Part shown: in pieces, positions 7,372-16,763 of the stretch
How positions within the stretch are numbered: position 1 is the stretch's first letter
Layout: every line of letters starts with the position of its first letter
Assembly: GCA_024234615.1 (NCBI GenBank)
Contig: JACKNY010000001.1
Coordinates: 772,501 to 836,500 of the forward strand
Source: Pseudomonadales bacterium
GTDB taxonomy: Bacteria > Pseudomonadota > Gammaproteobacteria > Pseudomonadales > IMCC2047
Direction of reading: 5' to 3'
DNA: 64,000 nt
Translations under genes and position numbers: made by a program
Notes under the pieces: model-generated
The model's database searches: none
Told to the model about the DNA's origin: nothing
What the model saw: the letters and a program-made list of their open reading frames with translations, nothing else

Positions 7372-8034
7372 TTAATCGAAATTCTGCTGCCAACCTCCTG
7401 TTTGCTCCCAGCCACCTAATTCCTGCCAGCGGTTGATGATGGTACAAAATAGTTCAGCAGTTTTCTCCGCGTCATAGCGTGCTGAATGTGCTTCCTGACT
7501 ATTAAAGTCGATCCCCGCGGTTTCGCAGGCACGCGATAGTACGGTCTGCCCAAAGGCTAGGCCAGCCATACTTACCGTATCGAAGTTGGAAAAGGGGTGA
7601 AAGGGGTTGCGTTTGATATCACAGCGTTGCACCGCCGCGTTGATAAAACCGTGGTCAAAATGTGCGTTATGGCCCACGAGTATTGCCCTCTTGCAGCCAC
7701 TGGACTTAACCGAACGGCGAATTACCTTGAATATTTCCTGTAGCGCATCTAACTCTGGATGAGCAATACGCAGCGGGTGGTAGGGGTCGATGCCGGTAAA
7801 TTTAATGGCAGCCTCTTCGATATTTGAGCCTTCGAACGGTTGCACATGAAAGGCCACGGTTTCGTGCGGATAGATGATGCCCTGTTCATCCATTTCCAAG
7901 GGTACAGCGGCAATTTCCAAGAGCGCGTCAGTTGCTGAATTAAAACCGCCAGTTTCCACATCAATCACTACGGGAAGAAAGCCGCGAAAGCGCTGAGCGA
8001 TGATCGTGGTTGATCTGTTGTTATGTTCAGACAA
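7372..8034 (-). CDS. rnt: Ribonuclease T
   Basis: RNase T is a DEDD-family 3'-5' exoribonuclease that trims tRNA and other stable RNA 3' ends. The Exo I motif is FLPVVIDVETGGF, and the later residues HNAHFDHGF and AHSARYDAEKTA give the remaining acidic and catalytic His positions. I use the TTG at 8034 (MSEHNNRSTT, 220 aa): it is preceded by AAGGA with good spacing, and the protein then matches the family length; an in-frame ATG at 8112 lies within pyrC and would add 26 residues. The AAGGA overlaps the TAA stop of pyrC, so the two genes form a tight operon. Confidence 0.93.
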   Translation of the reverse strand: MSEHNNRSTTIIAQRFRGFLPVVIDVETGGFNSATDALLEIAAVPLEMDEQGIIYPHETVAFHVQPFEGSNIEEAAIKFTGIDPYHPLRIAHPELDALQEIFKVIRRSVKSSGCKRAILVGHNAHFDHGFINAAVQRCDIKRNPFHPFSNFDTVSMAGLAFGQTVLSRACETAGIDFNSQEAHSARYDAEKTAELFCTIINRWQELGGWEQTGGWQQNFD

Positions 8035-8044
8035 GCGTAGTTCC

Positions 8045-9082
8045 TTATACGTTGGAGACTTGCCAATGGATGGTCTCGCCGGCAAGTAATGGTATGAGCT
8101 GTTGATCGCCAACAGTCACCTGCTTAGGCATCTGCCAAGGCTGTTTGACTAAGGTAATTTGATCTGAATTGCGTGGCAATGAGTAAAAGTCAGGACCATG
8201 ATGGCTAGCGAAGCCCTCCAGGTGCTGTAGCGCATTCATCCGCTCGAAAATCGTGGCATACAATTCGATGGCCGCTGGTGCCGTGTAGCAACCAGCGCAG
8301 CCACAGCTGGTTTCTTTGGTTTCTTGACTGTGTGGCGCGGAGTCGGTGCCGAGAAAAAATTTACTGTTACCACTGGTAACCGCTTGCAGTAATGCCTGTT
8401 GGTGGCGGTTACGTTTGAGTATGGGTAAACAATAGTAATGCGGGCGAATGCCGCCGACCAGCATGTCATTTCGGTTAAACAGTAAGTGCTGAACCGTAAC
8501 GGTGGCGGCGATATTGGCTGGGGATTCCTGCACGAACTGCACGGCCTCTGCGGTGGTAATGTGCTCCATGACGATTTTTAAACTGGGAAAACGCCGCACG
8601 AGCGGTGCAAGGGTACGCTCGATGAACACCTGTTCGCGATCGAAAATATCGATATCGGCGTCAGTCACTTCGCCATGCAGCAAAAGCGGTAAGCCGCGCT
8701 CTGCCATTATCTCCAGCAGCGGGTAGCATTTCTCTAATTGCGTAACGCCGGAGTCCGAATTGGTCGTGGCTCCCGCCGGATAATATTTGATGGCGTAAAT
8801 ATTGGCGTCATCGCAGGCACGAGTAATTTCCTCTGCACTGGTGTTGTCAGTTAAATACAGGGTCATGAGTGGGTCGAAATGGCTGGACGAATCTAACTGC
8901 GCCAATATCCGCTGCCGATAAGCCATTGCTTGCACGCAGGAAGTGACCGGTGGTTTAAGATTGGGCATGACGATTGCGCGACCAAAATAGCGCGCCACAT
9001 CGGCGACGGTAGTATTGAGAAATTCGTTGTCACGAAGGTGTATATGCCAGTCGTCGGGGCGCGTAATGGTTAACTTATCCAT
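8045..9082 (-). CDS. pyrC: Dihydroorotase (type II)
   Basis: PyrC closes carbamoyl aspartate to dihydroorotate in pyrimidine synthesis. The 345-residue length and motifs fit the short, catalytic type II enzyme: DDWHIHLRDNE supplies two zinc-binding histidines, IKYYPAGATTNSD the region of the carboxylated lysine, LLHGEV and MEHITT further histidines, and GTDSAPHS the catalytic aspartate. No strong Shine-Dalgarno precedes the ATG; the leader just upstream is very AT-rich, ending ATAAAATTGC. It is followed by rnt with a 10-base gap. The 211-base gap upstream separates it from divergent motY. Confidence 0.95.
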   Translation of the reverse strand: MDKLTITRPDDWHIHLRDNEFLNTTVADVARYFGRAIVMPNLKPPVTSCVQAMAYRQRILAQLDSSSHFDPLMTLYLTDNTSAEEITRACDDANIYAIKYYPAGATTNSDSGVTQLEKCYPLLEIMAERGLPLLLHGEVTDADIDIFDREQVFIERTLAPLVRRFPSLKIVMEHITTAEAVQFVQESPANIAATVTVQHLLFNRNDMLVGGIRPHYYCLPILKRNRHQQALLQAVTSGNSKFFLGTDSAPHSQETKETSCGCAGCYTAPAAIELYATIFERMNALQHLEGFASHHGPDFYSLPRNSDQITLVKQPWQMPKQVTVGDQQLIPLLAGETIHWQVSNV

Positions 9083-9293
9083 GCAATTTTATATGTTAAA
9101 TTATTTAGAGAAACCGTTTCAGCATCCTAACCTATCATCGAATTTATAGATAGTAGTGGTAACCTACTTATCAGATCAATTCGGTCATGTTGAGCAGTTT
9201 GGTTTGGTTAGGGTTTTGATATTCCAGCTAAAGTTTTTAGGCGAACGGTCGACACGCTTCTTAGTCCATCAAATTATTTAAGTCGCTCAAAAT

Positions 9294-10193
9294 ATGAAGC
9301 AAAAAAACAACCGGATTAAATGGTTCACAGCCTTTCTAGTTGTGATAGGGTTTAGTTATTCCTGTCACAGTTACGCTATGCGAGATGCCCGTGCTTATGG
9401 CGCGTACATTGAGGATAGCGAGTGGAAGACAACCGGTTCTGAGCTTGAGTGTGGTCTTTCCCAGCAGATTCCGGAATTTGGAGAAGGGATCTTTTTACAA
9501 AAAGCCGGGGAAAATCTAGAATTCCGATTGAAGTCCTATAGCCGTATTTTGAAGCCCGGTGAGGCTTCCTTGATCGCACAGGGCCCCGCTTGGAAACCCA
9601 ACACACAGGCGCGCACAATTACAACTTTGGAAGTGACTGATCACACGACGCCAGTACAAATAGGAACACCTTACTCCTCAATTATGTTAGCGCAGCTGAA
9701 TCAGGGTATGATGCCGACTATTTCGGCGCTAAGTGATGCCTCCATCACTGCTGGTGAGCAGGTCAAGGTGGTGATGTCTGCGGTGAATTTTCAGCAGGCA
9801 TATCGGGACTATGTGGGTTGCTTGTCACAATTATTGCCGGTTAATTATAAGCAGATTGCGCGCTCTGCCATTTTTTTTGATACGAATGATACCTCGTTAA
9901 GCGAGGGAATCCAGCAACAACTGGACTTGATTGTGCGTTATGTCAAAGCGGATAAAAAAATCCAGCGTATTTATATTGACGGTCATACCGATGACGTAGG
10001 CGATAAGCGTAATAATGTTAATTTATCCAAAGTTAGAGCGGCGGCAGTAGAAAATTATTTCAAACAAGCCGGTGTTGATAACAAGCTAATGATGCTGCGT
10101 TATCATGGTGACAAATACCCGGCCCTCAAGAACACATCAGATGAAAATCGGGCGCGAAACCGCCGAGTGACGATCCGTTTAGAACGCAAATAG
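9294..10193 (+). CDS. motY: MotY-like OmpA-domain flagellar protein
   Basis: A 299-residue exported protein. A basic N-terminus and hydrophobic segment (AFLVVIGFSYSCHSYA) form a signal peptide. The N-terminal domain (DARAYGAYIEDSEW, LECGLSQQIPEFGEGIF) resembles MotY, and the C-terminus (about 185-299) is an OmpA-like peptidoglycan-binding domain (IYIDGHTDDVGDKRNN, NRARNRRVTIRLERK). In sodium- and some proton-driven polar flagella MotY forms the T ring that helps hold the stator. Position between pyrC and argG matches the Pseudomonas motY gene. No other flagellar gene is in the window. A plain OmpA-family envelope protein is the alternative. Confidence 0.8.
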   Translation: MKQKNNRIKWFTAFLVVIGFSYSCHSYAMRDARAYGAYIEDSEWKTTGSELECGLSQQIPEFGEGIFLQKAGENLEFRLKSYSRILKPGEASLIAQGPAWKPNTQARTITTLEVTDHTTPVQIGTPYSSIMLAQLNQGMMPTISALSDASITAGEQVKVVMSAVNFQQAYRDYVGCLSQLLPVNYKQIARSAIFFDTNDTSLSEGIQQQLDLIVRYVKADKKIQRIYIDGHTDDVGDKRNNVNLSKVRAAAVENYFKQAGVDNKLMMLRYHGDKYPALKNTSDENRARNRRVTIRLERK

Positions 10194-10330
10194 TACTCTT
10201 TTTACCCTCTTCAAAGCCTAATTTAATCTATGGTGGCGCTGTTAATGCATGGCGTCGCGGTTTAAAATAGCGCCCTTTGTATATTTGTTGAGCGTTCGAT
10301 AGTGATTCGAGGCCAAGTTTCGGGGTGAAA

Positions 10331-11551
10331 ATGTCTGATATCAAAAAAGTTGTACTAGCCTATTCTGGCGGTCTAGATACTTCGGTGATCTGCCGATGGT
10401 TACAGGAAACCTATCAGTGTGAAGTGGTGACTTTTACCGCCGATCTGGGTCAAGGTGAAGAGGTTGAACCAGCCAGAGCGAAAGCTAAGGCCATGGGCAT
10501 CAAAGAAATTTATATTGATGATTTGCGTGAAGAATTTGTGCGTGATTTTGTCTTTCCCATGTTTCGTGCCAACACCTTGTATGAGGGTGAGTACCTGTTA
10601 GGCACTTCCATTGCCCGTCCGTTGATTGCGAAACGGCTCATTGAGATTGCCAATGAAACCGGGGCCGATGCCATTGCGCACGGCGCGACCGGGAAGGGTA
10701 ACGATCAAGTGCGTTTCGAGTTAGGTGCCTATGCACTTAAACCTGGGGTAAAGGTTATCGCACCCTGGCGTGAGTGGGAGCTGAATTCTCGTGATTCTCT
10801 GCTCGCCTACTGTGAAACCCACAATATTCCGGTCGAGAAAAAACGTGGTACCAAATCGCCTTATTCGATGGATGCTAATTTACTGCATATTTCCTACGAA
10901 GGGGATATCTTGGAAGACCCTTGGACAGAGCCGGAAGAGGATATGTGGTTGTGGAGTGTCTCGCCGGAAAAGGCGCCGGATCAGCCGACTTACATCGAAC
11001 TTACCTATGAGTGCGGCGATATCGTTGCGATTGACGGCGAAGCCATGTCGCCCGCTACGGTATTGGCTTATTTAAACAAGGTCGGCGGCGCGAACGGCAT
11101 TGGCCGTGCCGACATTGTAGAAAATCGTTTTGTCGGCATGAAGGCGCGAGGTTGTTACGAAACCCCCGGCGGCAGCATTATGTTAAAGTGCCATCGGGCG
11201 ATTGAGTCCATTACCCTGGATCGTCAAGCCGCACATCTCAAAGATGAAATGATGCCACGCTACGCCGAGCTGATTTACAACGGCTTCTGGTGGTCACCGG
11301 AGCGTAAAGCACTGCAGGCGCTAATCGATCAAACTCAAGAGTATGTCAATGGACGGGTGCGACTCAAACTCTACAAAGGCAATGTGACTGTCGTTGGCAG
11401 GGCGTCTGAAGATAGCTTGTTTGATGCTAGTATCGCCACCTTTGAGGACGACGCGGGTGCCTATAATCAAAAAGATGCGGAAGGTTTCATCAAACTGAAT
11501 GCGCTACGTATGCGTATTGCCGCGAAAAAGAACCGCAATCTACTCAAATAG
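10331..11551 (+). CDS. argG: Argininosuccinate synthase
   Basis: ArgG condenses citrulline and aspartate, using ATP, to argininosuccinate, the step after ArgF. The protein (406 aa) begins MSDIKKVVLAYSGGLDTSV, where SGGLDTS is the PP-loop that binds ATP. HGATGKGNDQVRFE and TKSPYSMDANLLH are further substrate-binding signatures. I choose the ATG at 10331, just after GGGGTGA, rather than the GTG six bases upstream. Length and motifs are normal. It stands apart from argDF but codirectional with gloA, whose start follows within 13 bases, so they probably share a transcript. argH is not in the window. Confidence 0.96.
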   Translation: MSDIKKVVLAYSGGLDTSVICRWLQETYQCEVVTFTADLGQGEEVEPARAKAKAMGIKEIYIDDLREEFVRDFVFPMFRANTLYEGEYLLGTSIARPLIAKRLIEIANETGADAIAHGATGKGNDQVRFELGAYALKPGVKVIAPWREWELNSRDSLLAYCETHNIPVEKKRGTKSPYSMDANLLHISYEGDILEDPWTEPEEDMWLWSVSPEKAPDQPTYIELTYECGDIVAIDGEAMSPATVLAYLNKVGGANGIGRADIVENRFVGMKARGCYETPGGSIMLKCHRAIESITLDRQAAHLKDEMMPRYAELIYNGFWWSPERKALQALIDQTQEYVNGRVRLKLYKGNVTVVGRASEDSLFDASIATFEDDAGAYNQKDAEGFIKLNALRMRIAAKKNRNLLK

Positions 11552-11563
11552 AGGCGTCTACCA

Positions 11564-11962
11564 ATGAGAATCATGCATACCATGTTGAGGGTCACCGACC
11601 TGAAGCGCTCGGTTGACTTCTACATTAACATTTTGGGCATGCGCGAGATTAGGCGCATGGAAAATCCAGAGTATAAATATACGCTGGTATTCGTCGGCTA
11701 TGATGAGTTTGACGAAGGTACATTGATTGAGCTGACCTATAACTGGGATGTGGATAAGTATGACCATGGCACTGCTTACGGCCATATCTGCCTGGAAGTG
11801 GATGATATCTACCAGTTCTGTGATCGGGTAAAGCAGCAGGGCGGTGTCGTCACGCGCGAGCCCGGCCCGATCAAAGGTGGTACTACGCAGCTGGCTTTTA
11901 TTAAAGACCCGGATGGTTATGCGATTGAGTTAATTAATAAGGGGCAGGAAGCGAAGATTTAA
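11564..11962 (+). CDS. gloA: Lactoylglutathione lyase (glyoxalase I)
   Basis: A 132-residue glyoxalase I of the short, typically nickel-dependent bacterial type. It isomerises the hemithioacetal of methylglyoxal and glutathione to S-lactoylglutathione. The vicinal-oxygen-chelate fold shows as MHTMLRVTDLKRSVDFY (metal His near residue 5), LIELTYNW (Glu), YGHICLEV (His) and GYAIELI (Glu), giving the four metal ligands. The gene follows argG by 12 bases and is closed by a strong terminator. The argG-gloA pairing is also found in Pseudomonas. Confidence 0.95.
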   Translation: MRIMHTMLRVTDLKRSVDFYINILGMREIRRMENPEYKYTLVFVGYDEFDEGTLIELTYNWDVDKYDHGTAYGHICLEVDDIYQFCDRVKQQGGVVTREPGPIKGGTTQLAFIKDPDGYAIELINKGQEAKI

Positions 11963-11984
11963 ATAGTAAACTTTCTTTTGAAAC

Positions 11985-12012
11985 AAAAAAGCTGCCAAAT
12001 GGCAGCTTTTTT
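11985..12012. terminator. Bidirectional intrinsic terminator
   Basis: AAAAAAGCTGCC and GGCAGCTTTTTT pair perfectly around the loop AAAT. It lies between convergent gloA and pntB and should stop transcription from both sides. Confidence 0.92.
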
Positions 12013-12062
12013 AATTTTGGATTTAGGCTGGCGAAAATTGAACCAGCCCGCTAACAAAGAGC

Positions 12063-13466
12063 TTAACTGGTTACTGCTTTAAGTACTGCATCAATACTAT
12101 CTTTGGCATCACCAAACAGCATACGGGTATTTTCTTTATAGAAAAGTGGATTATCCACGCCCGCATAGCCAGTGGCCATGCCGCGTTTTAATACGACTGT
12201 AGTTTTACCTTTCCAGGGCTCCAGCACTGGCATGCCCGCGATGGGGCTATTGGGCTCTTCCTGTGCCGCTGGGTTTACAATATCGTTGGCGCCGATAACA
12301 ATAGACACGTCCACATCAGGGAAGTCTTCGTTAATTTCGTCCATTTCGAACACGATATCGTAGGGAACTTTCGCTTCTGCCAAAAGTACGTTCATGTGAC
12401 CTGGCATACGTCCTGCAACCGGGTGGATACCAAAACGTACATTAACTTTTTTATCGCGCAGTTGCTTAGTCAGTTCAAACACGGTGTGTTGCGCTTGCGC
12501 TACTGCCATTCCGTACCCTGGAATAATCATGACCTCTTTAGCGTCAAGCAGCATCTCGGCCACTTCTTCGGCCTGGACCGCAACCACGTCACCAACGTCA
12601 CCCGCAGGCCCTGCTGGCGCGCCGGAGCCGCCCGATGTGCCAAAGCCACCCGCAATTACCGAAAGGAACTTACGGTTCATAGCGCGACACATGATGTAGC
12701 TTAAGATGGCGCCGCTACTACCTACTAGTGCGCCGACCACGATCAACAGGTCGTTGTTCAGCATAAAGCCAGTGGCTGCTGCAGCCCAACCGGAATAGCT
12801 GTTGAGCATGGAAACCACTACGGGCATATCAGCACCGCCGATAGCCATAACCATATGGATACCGAAGAGCAAAGCAACTAAAGTCATCAGCATCAGTGGC
12901 ATCATGCCGCCGCCGGTAGCGGATTGGTTTAAAAAGTCATTACCAAACCAGACGGCCAGTACTAATAAACCCAGGTTGAGCCAGTGACGGGCCGGTAACA
13001 TTAACGGTTTGCCACTGATTTTTGCGCTCAGTTTTAAGAAGGCAATGATGGAGCCGGAGAAGGTCAGGGCACCGATCAAAATACCCAGATAAGTTTCAAC
13101 ATCATGAATGGTCTTTTCAACACCGGTAATGGCTAGACTATGATCCATAAAGTTAGCATAACCGACTAACACGGCGGCTAAACCGACCAGGCTGTGGAGA
13201 ATTGCCACTAGCTCTGGCATTTGCGTCATTTCAACTTTCTTGGCTAACACCCAGCCAATTAAGCCACCGATCGCGGCACCGGCAATCAATACCACATAGT
13301 TAGCGGTGACAATGCCGATCAGTGTTGCGATCAAAGCTAAGGTCATGCCGATCATGCCGTAAAGGTTACCACGACGTGCGGTTTCCTGGTTGCTTAAGCC
13401 ACCCAATGCCAGAATAAATAGGATCGAGGCGCCGATGTAGGATACGGTTACTATTCCTGTAGACAT
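12063..13466 (-). CDS. pntB: NAD(P) transhydrogenase subunit beta
   Basis: The beta subunit of the proton-translocating transhydrogenase in the inner membrane, which uses the proton gradient to move hydride from NADH to NADP+. The 467-residue protein has about eight hydrophobic helices in residues 1-260 (domain II), a Gly/Ala/Pro-rich linker (GFGTSGGSGAPAGPAGD), and a soluble NADP(H)-binding domain III with MIIPGYGMAVAQAQH, FGIHPVAGRMPGHMNV and VIGANDIVNPAA. All hallmark motifs are present. It follows pntA by 12 bases with a GGGGAGAG Shine-Dalgarno, and ends at the shared terminator with gloA. Confidence 0.96.
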   Translation of the reverse strand: MSTGIVTVSYIGASILFILALGGLSNQETARRGNLYGMIGMTLALIATLIGIVTANYVVLIAGAAIGGLIGWVLAKKVEMTQMPELVAILHSLVGLAAVLVGYANFMDHSLAITGVEKTIHDVETYLGILIGALTFSGSIIAFLKLSAKISGKPLMLPARHWLNLGLLVLAVWFGNDFLNQSATGGGMMPLMLMTLVALLFGIHMVMAIGGADMPVVVSMLNSYSGWAAAATGFMLNNDLLIVVGALVGSSGAILSYIMCRAMNRKFLSVIAGGFGTSGGSGAPAGPAGDVGDVVAVQAEEVAEMLLDAKEVMIIPGYGMAVAQAQHTVFELTKQLRDKKVNVRFGIHPVAGRMPGHMNVLLAEAKVPYDIVFEMDEINEDFPDVDVSIVIGANDIVNPAAQEEPNSPIAGMPVLEPWKGKTTVVLKRGMATGYAGVDNPLFYKENTRMLFGDAKDSIDAVLKAVTS

Positions 13467-13478
13467 GTTTCTCTCCCC

Positions 13479-15035
13479 TTACTTTCTGAACATAGCTAAC
13501 ATGCGTTGGGTCACGGCAAAGCCGCCCACGATGTTAATGCTGGTGATTAATATGGCGACGCCAGACAGGATCATGATCCAATTTTGATCTGATGAAACTT
13601 GAATTAAAGCGCCGATAATGATGATGCTGCTAATCGCGTTAGTCACACTCATCAAGGGGGTGTGCAGCGAGGGAGAAACGTTCCAGATCACCATATAGCC
13701 GACAAAACAAGCCAGCACAAACACGGTAAAGTGCGCCATAAAGGCGGCAGGAGCGACTGCACCTAAACCATACAGAGCGGCAACGCCAATTATAAAGGGC
13801 AATAAACTCGCTAACTTGCTGGGTTGTTTTGGTTCTGCTTTCACCATGGGTGCTGGCTCAGCCGCTTTTTTTGGTGCTGCGGAGAGCTTCGGTGCCGGTG
13901 GTGGCCAGGTGATTTCGCCGCTGTTGATTACAGTCGCACCACGGATAGCCTCGTCTTCCATGTTGACGAAAATTTCACCATTTTTCTCGGGGCTTAATTC
14001 GGTTAACAGGTGTCTTAAGTTGGTGCCATATAGCTGACTGGCTTGTGCCGCCAAACGGCTTGGCAGGTCGGTATAACCTATTAGTGTCACGCCGTGCTTG
14101 ACCACAACCTTATCGGCTTCGGTCAGTTTACAGTTACCGCCTTTTTCAGCGGCCAAATCGACAATTACGCTACCGGGCTTCATGGTTTTAACCATGGCTT
14201 CGGTGATTAACTCCGGTGCTGGTCGGCCAGGAATCAATGCCGTGGTGATAATAATGTCGACATCCATCGCTTGTCTTGCGAACAGTTCCATTTCCGCTTT
14301 GATAAACTCATCGCTCATGACTTTGGCATAACCACCTTCACCAGTACCGTCATCATCACCTTCGAATTCCAGCATAAGGAATTCAGCATCCATACTTTCG
14401 ACCTGTTCTTTCACTTCCGGGCGGGTATCGAAAGCACGGACAATTGCCCCCATGCTTTTCGCTGCGCCGATAGCGGCAAGACCGGCAACACCTGCGCCGA
14501 TCACCAATACTTTTGCGGGAGGAATTTTACCAGCGGCGGTAATCTGGCCGGTAAAGAAGCGTCCAAAATGCTGGGCAGCTTCGACTACGGCGCGGTAGCC
14601 GCCAATATTGGCTAGTGAACTTAAGGCGTCCATTTTCTGCGCGCGGGAAATACGCGGTACGCTGTCCATGGCGAGCACCGTAACTTTTTTCTCAGCTAAA
14701 CGTTGCATCAGCGTTTCATTTTGCGCGGGCCAGATAAAGCTCAGTAGGGTTTGCCCTTCGTGTAGCAACTCGACTTCGTCAATACAAAGCTCAGGATGGG
14801 TCTCTGGCGCACGGACCTTAAAAATGATGTCCGATTCTGCCCAGAGCTTTTTTGTGTCCTCAACGATAGTCACGCCTGATTCTCGATAGGCATCGTCAGA
14901 AAAGTTAGCTGCCTGACCGGCATTTGACTCTATAGCTACGTCAAACCCCAGCTTAATCAGCTGCTCCGCCACTTCAGGGGTGGTAGCAACCTTTTTCTCC
15001 CCTTCATGGATCTCTTTAGGTATCCCAATTCGCAT
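13479..15035 (-). CDS. pntA: NAD(P) transhydrogenase subunit alpha
   Basis: The alpha subunit (518 aa) with a soluble NAD(H)-binding domain I and a membrane part. MRIGIPKEIHEGEKKVATTP is the usual N-terminus. VLVIGAGVAGLAAIGAA is the Rossmann glycine motif, and AQKMDALSSLANIGGYRA is conserved. After a Pro/Ala/Lys linker (near residue 375-400) come four hydrophobic helices from SLLPFIIGVAALYG to the C-terminus. The domains are on one chain, as in E. coli; many alphaproteobacteria and Pseudomonas split this subunit in two. The ATG follows AGGAGA. It is the first gene of a pntA-pntB operon; the 377-base upstream gap must carry the promoter. Confidence 0.96.
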   Translation of the reverse strand: MRIGIPKEIHEGEKKVATTPEVAEQLIKLGFDVAIESNAGQAANFSDDAYRESGVTIVEDTKKLWAESDIIFKVRAPETHPELCIDEVELLHEGQTLLSFIWPAQNETLMQRLAEKKVTVLAMDSVPRISRAQKMDALSSLANIGGYRAVVEAAQHFGRFFTGQITAAGKIPPAKVLVIGAGVAGLAAIGAAKSMGAIVRAFDTRPEVKEQVESMDAEFLMLEFEGDDDGTGEGGYAKVMSDEFIKAEMELFARQAMDVDIIITTALIPGRPAPELITEAMVKTMKPGSVIVDLAAEKGGNCKLTEADKVVVKHGVTLIGYTDLPSRLAAQASQLYGTNLRHLLTELSPEKNGEIFVNMEDEAIRGATVINSGEITWPPPAPKLSAAPKKAAEPAPMVKAEPKQPSKLASLLPFIIGVAALYGLGAVAPAAFMAHFTVFVLACFVGYMVIWNVSPSLHTPLMSVTNAISSIIIIGALIQVSSDQNWIMILSGVAILITSINIVGGFAVTQRMLAMFRK

Positions 15036-15412
15036 CTTTAATTTCTCCTCAAATGTGAGTACTTCCGCCCTTGGTTTTTACTGCGCTGAGTACATCGGAA
15101 CAATGCCAGCGCTAATTGACAACGGCCACCGAATACCGAGTAAGTAAAACTGCCGGACTGTTTTTCGTCACCCCTTGTGACGGGGTTTATTGACTGACCG
15201 ACGAGATGATAATGTTGCGGGGAATGATTGTCTTGCCTGTGAATGTGTAACCTATTGATTTTAGGTGCAGCCCTTCTAGGTTTTTAACATTCGAAAAGTG
15301 AGTTGTTAACAGGTTGCCCCGTCAGCCAGTATCGCCCCCAACAATATCAGCGCCAAGTGATAATGAACCACAATGAATTTATTTGCAAAGCCTTGCACTA
15401 ATTTTAGTGATC
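15036..15412. other. Intergenic region upstream of pntA
   Basis: A 377-base gap between the end of the cyclophilin gene and the start of pntA, both leftward. It should contain the pntA promoter, but no convincing -35/-10 pair was found. A perfect 6-bp hairpin (CGTCAC-CCCTT-GTGACG, 15166-15182) lacks a proper U-tract in either direction. No ORF or RNA gene recognised. Confidence 0.4.
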
Positions 15413-16042
15413 TTAGGGGTTATTGGGCTGGGCGCTTGATTCTGGGTTTTGGGCGCGTACTGAGATGATGAATACCGGTTCTACGGGGATATCATAGTTA
15501 CGTTCGAAGTTGGTGGTGTCGACATTGCTGATTTTATCAACTACCTCCATACCTGTTATGACCTTACCAAATACGGTATAGCCACCGCTACTTTTGCTGT
15601 AGTTCAGGTGGGTATTGTCTTCTACATTAATAAAGAACTGTGCTCTGGCGCTATTGACATCTTGAGTGCGCGCCATGGCGATGGTGCCACGCTCATTATT
15701 CAAACCATTATTGGCTTCGCTGACAATCGGCTCGCCAGTGGGTTTGAGTTGTAATTCTTGGTCCAGACCGCCGCCTTGAATCATAAAATAGGCAATCACA
15801 CGGTGAAACAGCGTGCCGTTATAGAAGCCTTGGTTGACGTAATCCAGAAAATTAGCGACCGTGATGGGAGCAGCCGCTGGGTAGAGTACCAACTGAATGG
15901 TGCCCATGCTGGTTTCCATGGTGATCAGGGGATTATTGTTGGCTTGATTGTTCGAGTCGGCGTTGTTTGAATCCGCAGTGCTTGGTGCAGCGAATGCTGT
16001 ACACACTGTAATAAGTAGCCAAATTCGAAGGGATGAAATCAT
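15413..16042 (-). CDS. Peptidyl-prolyl cis-trans isomerase, periplasmic cyclophilin
   Basis: A 209-residue cyclophilin with a signal peptide (ISSLRIWLLITVCTAFAAPS), so it probably assists folding in the periplasm. An Asn-rich low-complexity spacer (DSNNADSNNQANNN, about 25-38) precedes the domain. The catalytic arginine lies in LFHRVIAYFMIQGGG, and ARAQFFINVEDN and GGYTVFGKVITGMEVVD are the standard cyclophilin motifs. It is closest to PpiA-type proteins. It is leftward, 48 bases downstream of the SH3-domain gene, and could be read through from it. Confidence 0.92.
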   Translation of the reverse strand: MISSLRIWLLITVCTAFAAPSTADSNNADSNNQANNNPLITMETSMGTIQLVLYPAAAPITVANFLDYVNQGFYNGTLFHRVIAYFMIQGGGLDQELQLKPTGEPIVSEANNGLNNERGTIAMARTQDVNSARAQFFINVEDNTHLNYSKSSGGYTVFGKVITGMEVVDKISNVDTTNFERNYDIPVEPVFIISVRAQNPESSAQPNNP

Positions 16043-16090
16043 ATATCGTGCCTATTTGATATTTTCCAAGAACTGAATTGTTACTGTGTT

Positions 16091-16753
16091 TTAGACCCAG
16101 CCAGGATCTTTTCGCTTGCGGCGAATGGAGGGTATGGTCAGCCCTAAAAAGATACCGATTAAAATAGCCCCGGCACCGTAGAGGAAATATTCTTTGTTAG
16201 TATCATCCTTTAGGCGATCAATTTTTGCCGTCATTAATTCAATTTGGTTTTGTAACTGCTGATTTTCTTCGACCAGCTCCTGATTACGTTGATTGATAGC
16301 GACGGTATTGCCAGACACCTGCTTGATGTAGGCGAGTTCGTCTGAAATTTTAGTATTAAATTCTTTCAGCGCCTGATTGTCCTGTTGCAACTTCTCAGCC
16401 ATTTGTTCCAGCTCTGATTGGCTGCCTTTTAAGGCGTTTCTTTGTTCGGAGAGTTCTTTCAATTTGGCTTCCGCCGCTTCGAGCCGTACTTTAGCGATGG
16501 GCTGTGACACTAAATAACGGGTCAACATCCAACCTTCGGTACCTTTTTTAGTGACAACTTTGCTGTAACCCGATGCCTTGTCGTCCTCTAAAAGCTTGAC
16601 CGAGGTGCCTGTTTTCAGCTCTGCCACAATACGGTAACCGTTGGTATTGCCGCTGCGTAATGGGACACGAAAACTATCTGTCACATAAAAAGTTTCTGCC
16701 TGTAGCGTAGTACTTAGCAGCAAAGCAGTAAGAGTTAACCAAGCATTCTTCAT
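16091..16753 (-). CDS. SH3 domain / coiled-coil membrane protein (YgiM-like, TIGR04211)
   Basis: A 220-residue envelope protein with a cleavable signal peptide (AWLTLTALLLSTTLQAE), a bacterial SH3 domain (about 22-85; YVTDSFRVPLRSG, GWMLTRYL), a long coiled coil (about 90-185) and a single C-terminal helix (FLYGAGAILIGIFLGLTI) followed by a positively charged tail. This order matches the TIGR04211/YgiM family, whose function is not settled; the SH3 domain suggests peptidoglycan or envelope binding. It is part of a leftward run yciB-yciI-ygiM-like-cyclophilin with small gaps (9-48 bases). Confidence 0.85.
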   Translation of the reverse strand: MKNAWLTLTALLLSTTLQAETFYVTDSFRVPLRSGNTNGYRIVAELKTGTSVKLLEDDKASGYSKVVTKKGTEGWMLTRYLVSQPIAKVRLEAAEAKLKELSEQRNALKGSQSELEQMAEKLQQDNQALKEFNTKISDELAYIKQVSGNTVAINQRNQELVEENQQLQNQIELMTAKIDRLKDDTNKEYFLYGAGAILIGIFLGLTIPSIRRKRKDPGWV

Positions 16754-16763
16754 TCTGACTTCC

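Noticed and set aside
12396..12704. 102-codon plus-strand ORF inside pntB
   Set aside because: Frame shadow of pntB, whose protein motifs are continuous on the other strand.
15166..15182. Perfect 6-bp hairpin upstream of pntA, considered as a terminator or attenuator
   Set aside because: Neither strand has a proper U-tract after the stem and no leader ORF was found.
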